Shown: piece after piece, positions 59,688 through 64,000 of the stretch
Numbering within the stretch: the first letter of the stretch is position 1
Layout of the letters: each line of letters starts with the position of its first letter
Assembly (NCBI GenBank): GCA_964036295.1
Contig: OZ038466.1
Coordinates: 1,984,001-2,048,000 of the forward strand
From: Plumapathes pennacea
Lineage: Eukaryota > Cnidaria > Anthozoa > Antipatharia > Myriopathidae
DNA: 64,000 bases
Reading direction: 5' to 3'
Program-made: the position numbers and the translations under genes
Notes under the pieces: generated by a model
Told to the model about the DNA's origin: nothing
What the model saw: the letters and a program-made list of their open reading frames with translations, nothing else
Database searches by the model: none

Positions 59688-62600
59688 GTAAATTTTACAT
59701 CTCTCCGTATTTCATCTGCAGTGTCAGTTAATCTTGGCGCGAACGTGTGAAAACTTTTGAACCACAGTTACACACGCGAAAGTCGTAGCTGTAACATCAG
59801 TTCCATTTTAAGATCCACTCGATCCTTTTGCCGCTTATTTCACCGCCCTTTGTTTCACTTTAATCTGAGTTATGTAACATATTGAACTGACGGGCAAATA
59901 CAAACAAGCAACCACACTGACTCAACTCTGTGGAACTGTTCAACACTGCTTTCGAATTTCTTTTTGAGGCATGTGCTAGATCCAGATTGTTGTGACTTTC
60001 CCGATGACTGCTGTTATTTTAAACGTCTGGTTATATAAAACTTCGACTTTTTCAAATCAAGCGTTTCTTCGTGACTCGGCTGCTGTGAATAATTCAGTTT
60101 GAAACAATCTCAGAAATTTGTCAAATTACTGAATCTTTGAATTTTGTGTTATACTTGGTAACACAACTTTATAAATGATACATCGCTTCGCTGGAAAAAT
60201 GCCCTAACTTAAAACGGAGACGGGAACGGAAAAATACATAAACGCCAGAGATAGTGCCTGAAGTGCTTGGTTCAATTCCAATACTGAGTCACAGTTTAAC
60301 ACTTTCACCGTAACAGAGACATATACCACACAGAATTGAGAACTTGGAGCTTGGTCAGATCAGGAAACCTATCAATTTGACTAGTTGAAAGAAATCGTAG
60401 TTTTTAACTCAGAACACTGAAAACATCTAGTACATACCATAACACAGCAACATAACACATGTACTACATTCTGAAGCTGACACCCCCAAACGTGCGCAAT
60501 GCGTCCTCTAAGAAGCCTAACTAATGATATAACACTTAAGCGCCCAAATCATAGGACATATAAACATCATAGAGAGATAAGTAACTTATGTCTCGAATTC
60601 CTAAAATCAATGATTATACCGGAAAGTGCCTCAACTTTAAGAGAATTTGCACAGAACGTGCTTCTGTTCACGCCACGTGTTGACAGTTTGATATTCATGA
60701 TAAATTAATATATACTGTAGTCGATACTAAAAGGTTTCGTCACTTCTATACTATACTATGTTTTGTTGTACAATGTGCATCATGTTAAATATTAAATGAA
60801 CTGGTAAACGCTCGGGAGATTTCGGAGTTTCTTACTACAAACACTTGTCAACATGTTTTTATATTGTAGCTTTCGAATAAGATTTGAGAAGGGAAACTTG
60901 CCGTGGTTGAGTCGTATTAGTTTTTTTCACGTTCATGCCAGTTCGATGTCTAACTAACGCTCTACTACAGAACATGGCTGACTATGCGAGTAGACACACC
61001 GCCCTTTAGCCTTTCGGTTGACACTCCTTCCACTTTGGCAGACCAGCCTGAACATTGACAACAGATTGGAAAGATTTTGAACGAACTAGAAGTAACTATA
61101 TGTATCTATTCAGTAGTGTTGGGGAGTGTGGGCTCAGTATTGATAGCTAGTCAGCTTTTGTCCTAAAATATCAGAAGTAAACCGCGAACTCTACATTTCC
61201 GATGTGTCTCTTTCGAATTTTCTTGTATAGTGTGTATAGAGTTGAGCCTATAATTTCTAAAGCAAATAACAAAATGGAGCACACAGATATAATGTTACAA
61301 CAAAAGTGTCGAGCTGATGATTCTGTGCTGGTCATGAAAACTTGACTCGACAACTTGTCCGCCTTTTCTGTGCCGCGGTCCAGGTGGCCAGAACTGACTT
61401 TAGAAGAAATTATCACAAAGGATTTCCTGCGGAAGCTCCACGCAGTGTCTATTAGTTTTTAGACTACAGGAAAGTTATTGATTAATTCCTCGGCCGTTAT
61501 CTTTTCTAAATTTATTTTCTAAAGAAAACTTGTTTTATAATCTGTTAAAATTTCATTTTTTTCTCATTTTATTTTTCTGAAAACGGTCACTATTAAGACG
61601 AGTGGAATGTATTCTACACAATGAAAAAGAACAGAACCACTACAAGGCTGCAGTACAAAAAGGGTTTCGATATTTAATAGAGGACTGATTTCTCTCCCCG
61701 TGAATTTTTCCAGTTAAAACCTACTTTTCGTGAAGCCAAGTTTAGGCAAGCTGTCATCGTGTCATTACTCAAGAAGTTCATTATCTCACATTTAGTTGAC
61801 TGTTCAAAGTGTACCTCGGACACCCAAAAGAGCCGTGGAAAAACTGCTTTCACGAGACCCTTGAAACTCTCTACTCATCGGCGCCAGCTAAATGGCAGGA
61901 CCTTGGATTGGTAGCACGCGCAACACACAGAAATTATACGTAGTGAATTTTTTACGGAATATTTTTCCAAAATGCCGTCCTTCCATCTAAGCGGGTTTAA
62001 ACACTTCCATATAAGGCGTGTCGTGGGATGGGAGGCCACTCAAAGCTTCCAGATTCCAACGAGGTTTAATCCGACTGATGTGGGCGGCATAAAAACGCGG
62101 TTGGGCTTATGCTTCGAGTCACGCATTGCACTGCAGTCGTGTTATAAACGCGGGTAAGATTGCCACTGATCGAAACGTGCCGCATAACCAAGCATTGAGA
62201 TCCTTTGTTTGGGGCACAAGTAATGCCGAGTCATAATACGTTTTTCATGTCGTGTGGTTTTCCAGTATAGTTGCTGAAGGTCTGTTCGGAATGTTCGAGC
62301 TGACACACAGCTTGATGTTGTCAGTTTATATTTCACTGACTCTTTGTCTTCCGTTGTTCGAAACGCGTCCGTTGATATCTGATTCGGAAGTTTATTTCTA
62401 CGTGAGTCAGTAGAGAAGCCTCGGGCGGTCAAAAGCCGAATCTTCGACCACAACCTCTAAGTCGACATGAATTTCCAGCCTCTGGTGGCTCTAGAACCAA
62501 AGGCTACGTGCTTTCCAGAGCCTTCCATCACAGTATATTCCGTGTTCCTGGAAGAAAGGCTCTCAAAAAATAAAAATAAAAATAAACGAAAAAAGATGAT

Positions 62601-63161
62601 TCATCGGCCCTTGTCCGCGATTTCCTGTTCTTCTTTCTAAATACGACATGCAAAGAGGTATTTCCGTTCTTATGTTCATATCACAAAAATAAATCTTCTT
62701 GACCTATTCTTGATACCTCGTTTAACTTGGTGGGGAACTAATCTGATTCAGTTTTTCCGGGCGTTCCGGCCAAAACAGTCGGAGTTTTACCGCCCGCCCA
62801 GATTAGGGACTTTTTTTGGCTTTCAGGACCAGTTTCAGACACAATACCTGTTATTAATTTTATTTTGGCACTCCTGTCGCTTCAAATCCTCTCATTGCGG
62901 TTTCCAGTCGGGGCCACGTAAGCTTCAACGGATGGGCTTTTTGTCTTTCGCTATTATCATGTTCCTGTTACCCCGCATTTCATCACGTCCTGATGGTCTC
63001 CTCGAAAAAACTGGCTTCTCTCAAACCGGAGCAAAGTTCTCCTACCGCCTTCTTTCTCAAACGCCACACCTTTTTTGGTTTCATCTGTCAATATATTGTT
63101 AAGTCGCCCACTATGACTTCAGCTCTGACTCCGTGATCATTCGTCAGCCTGTCTGAGCTCC

Positions 63162-63163
<2 letters not shown>
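59688..63163. other. No gene recognised
   Basis: AT-rich sequence without recognisable coding exons. It would be intron 1 of the candidate gene at 59509 if that exon is real. ORFs at 62142-62453 and 62710-63102 lack family similarity and splice context. Confidence 0.4.
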
Positions 63164-63195
<32 letters not shown>

Positions 63196-63605
63196 TCATC
63201 ATAATTTTGGGTGGAGGTATGCTGCCCGGTCCTGAAAACCCTTACCCCATTTCGGACCAAAATACCTGATTTTCTATACCCTGTTTCAGACCTGACTCCA
63301 AAATTTATACCCTATTTCAGACCTTTTTTTTGGAGATTTCTTTGTTCTTTTGCAACGATCGCCGCCCTGTGTTTTCTTCCATTTGCCTCCGGCTGCATGG
63401 TGCAATGTCCGCGTTGACATCTTTCTGTTAAAATCATACCTATCCCAGACCAAAAAGACAAAATTGATACCCTATTTCAGACTAAAAAGACAAAATTGAT
63501 ACCCTGTTCCAGACTAAAAATGCTAGAAAACGATACCTTTGGGGCGGCACATACCTGTATGGCTTATATGTGGGAGTACCCCCCCCCCCCCCCCCCCCCC
63601 CCCCC
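63164..63605. repeat. G/C-run-bounded repeat, second copy
   Basis: Begins with a G run of about 29 bases and ends with GGGAGTACC plus a C run of about 27. The interior repeats CCCTATTTCAGACCAAAA-type units and ends TTTGGGGCGGCACATACCTG, as in 30906-31140, with an insertion of about 100 bases near 63320-63430. Homopolymer lengths are probably unreliable. Confidence 0.85.
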
Positions 63606-64000
63606 GGATCTGAGCTTTGAAACTACGTTACGTGCTCTCAGCCCGTTACGGTATTAGAAATATGTGAGGTCTTTTATATAATTTGTTTTATCCTGGCTTC
63701 GTTCATTTCATCAAACTTTCTGAGAATAAAAAGCAATGACGTCTAAAAAATGACGCAACTGATGAAGCGCCAAACGGACGTGCGCACACTATGTGGCTTT
63801 CAGAATAGTCGTGATAGCGTTAGCAACAGGAAAAATCTGAAATACGTGCGTACAAGAAGCTCGCAGCTTAAATCTTCAAACGCTTTTTATCAGAATAAAA
63901 AAAGCCGCTTGTATTCGTCGTAGTGGCATATCAGACTTCTAGAATGCCGCTATCACCTGGTTTGTATGGCCTCCAAGCCAACGCAATCAACATTGTTTAG

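Noticed and set aside
60268-60290. GGTTCAATTCC, resembling a tRNA B box
   Set aside because: No matching A box at the right spacing and no acceptor stem or cloverleaf could be found.
62142-62453. 103-codon minus-strand ORF
   Set aside because: No recognisable motif and no supporting splice sites.
62710-63102. 130-codon plus-strand ORF
   Set aside because: Low-information, F- and R-rich product without family similarity, lacking splice or promoter context; likely chance.

Overview
The window looks like nuclear DNA of a cnidarian, most likely a hexacoral (stony coral or close relative). It is AT-rich, its genes are split into many short exons with GT-AG introns of a few hundred bases, and it is full of short inverted-repeat elements and G/C runs. 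The conserved genes are animal-type, and the APP homologue limits the source to Metazoa. Exons were joined by hand: every junction below keeps the reading frame and has a recognisable splice signal, but species, expression and UTR ends cannot be read from sequence alone.

Layout. (1) 1-2.5 kb, plus strand: decayed Ly6/uPAR-type cysteine-rich sequence, inside a block that reappears inverted at 41.4-42.4 kb. (2) 5.3-15.75 kb, minus: a complete 21-exon TM9SF2 gene (653 aa, multi-span secretory-pathway membrane protein). (3) 15.75-20.4 kb: no gene seen, several repeats. (4) 20.4-27.7 kb, minus: a complete 8-exon amyloid-precursor-like gene (542 aa) with E1, E2, one membrane helix and the NPTY tail, but without the Kunitz domain, the acidic stretch, one growth-factor-domain disulfide loop and the usual copper-site histidines. 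(5) 29.9-36.2 kb, minus: a complete 13-exon TOM70 mitochondrial import receptor (568 aa). (6) 37.3-56.8 kb: an accessory region with four copies of a SABATH-type (plant-style) S-adenosylmethionine-dependent carboxyl methyltransferase gene, plus one Ly6/uPAR gene between copies 1 and 2. Copies 1-3 are open over all six coding exons (378 aa each). Copy 4 carries a 22-bp deletion, has lost its normal stop codon, and has a transposon in its 3' flank. (7) 56.8-64 kb: no confident gene, one candidate first coding exon at 59.5 kb and a G/C-run-bounded repeat at 63.2-63.6 kb.

The first three genes are ordinary conserved housekeeping or membrane genes and show no functional link to each other. The most unusual content is the SABATH array. 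Copies 2 and 3 form a recent tail-to-tail inverted duplication. All four copies begin with a 21-nt coding exon that automated annotation would probably miss. The copies differ at informative places: a Trp-to-Phe change at the substrate-site motif in copy 1, and decay in copy 4. Large hairpins and inverted-repeat transposons cluster around these genes and their promoters and probably contributed to the rearrangements.
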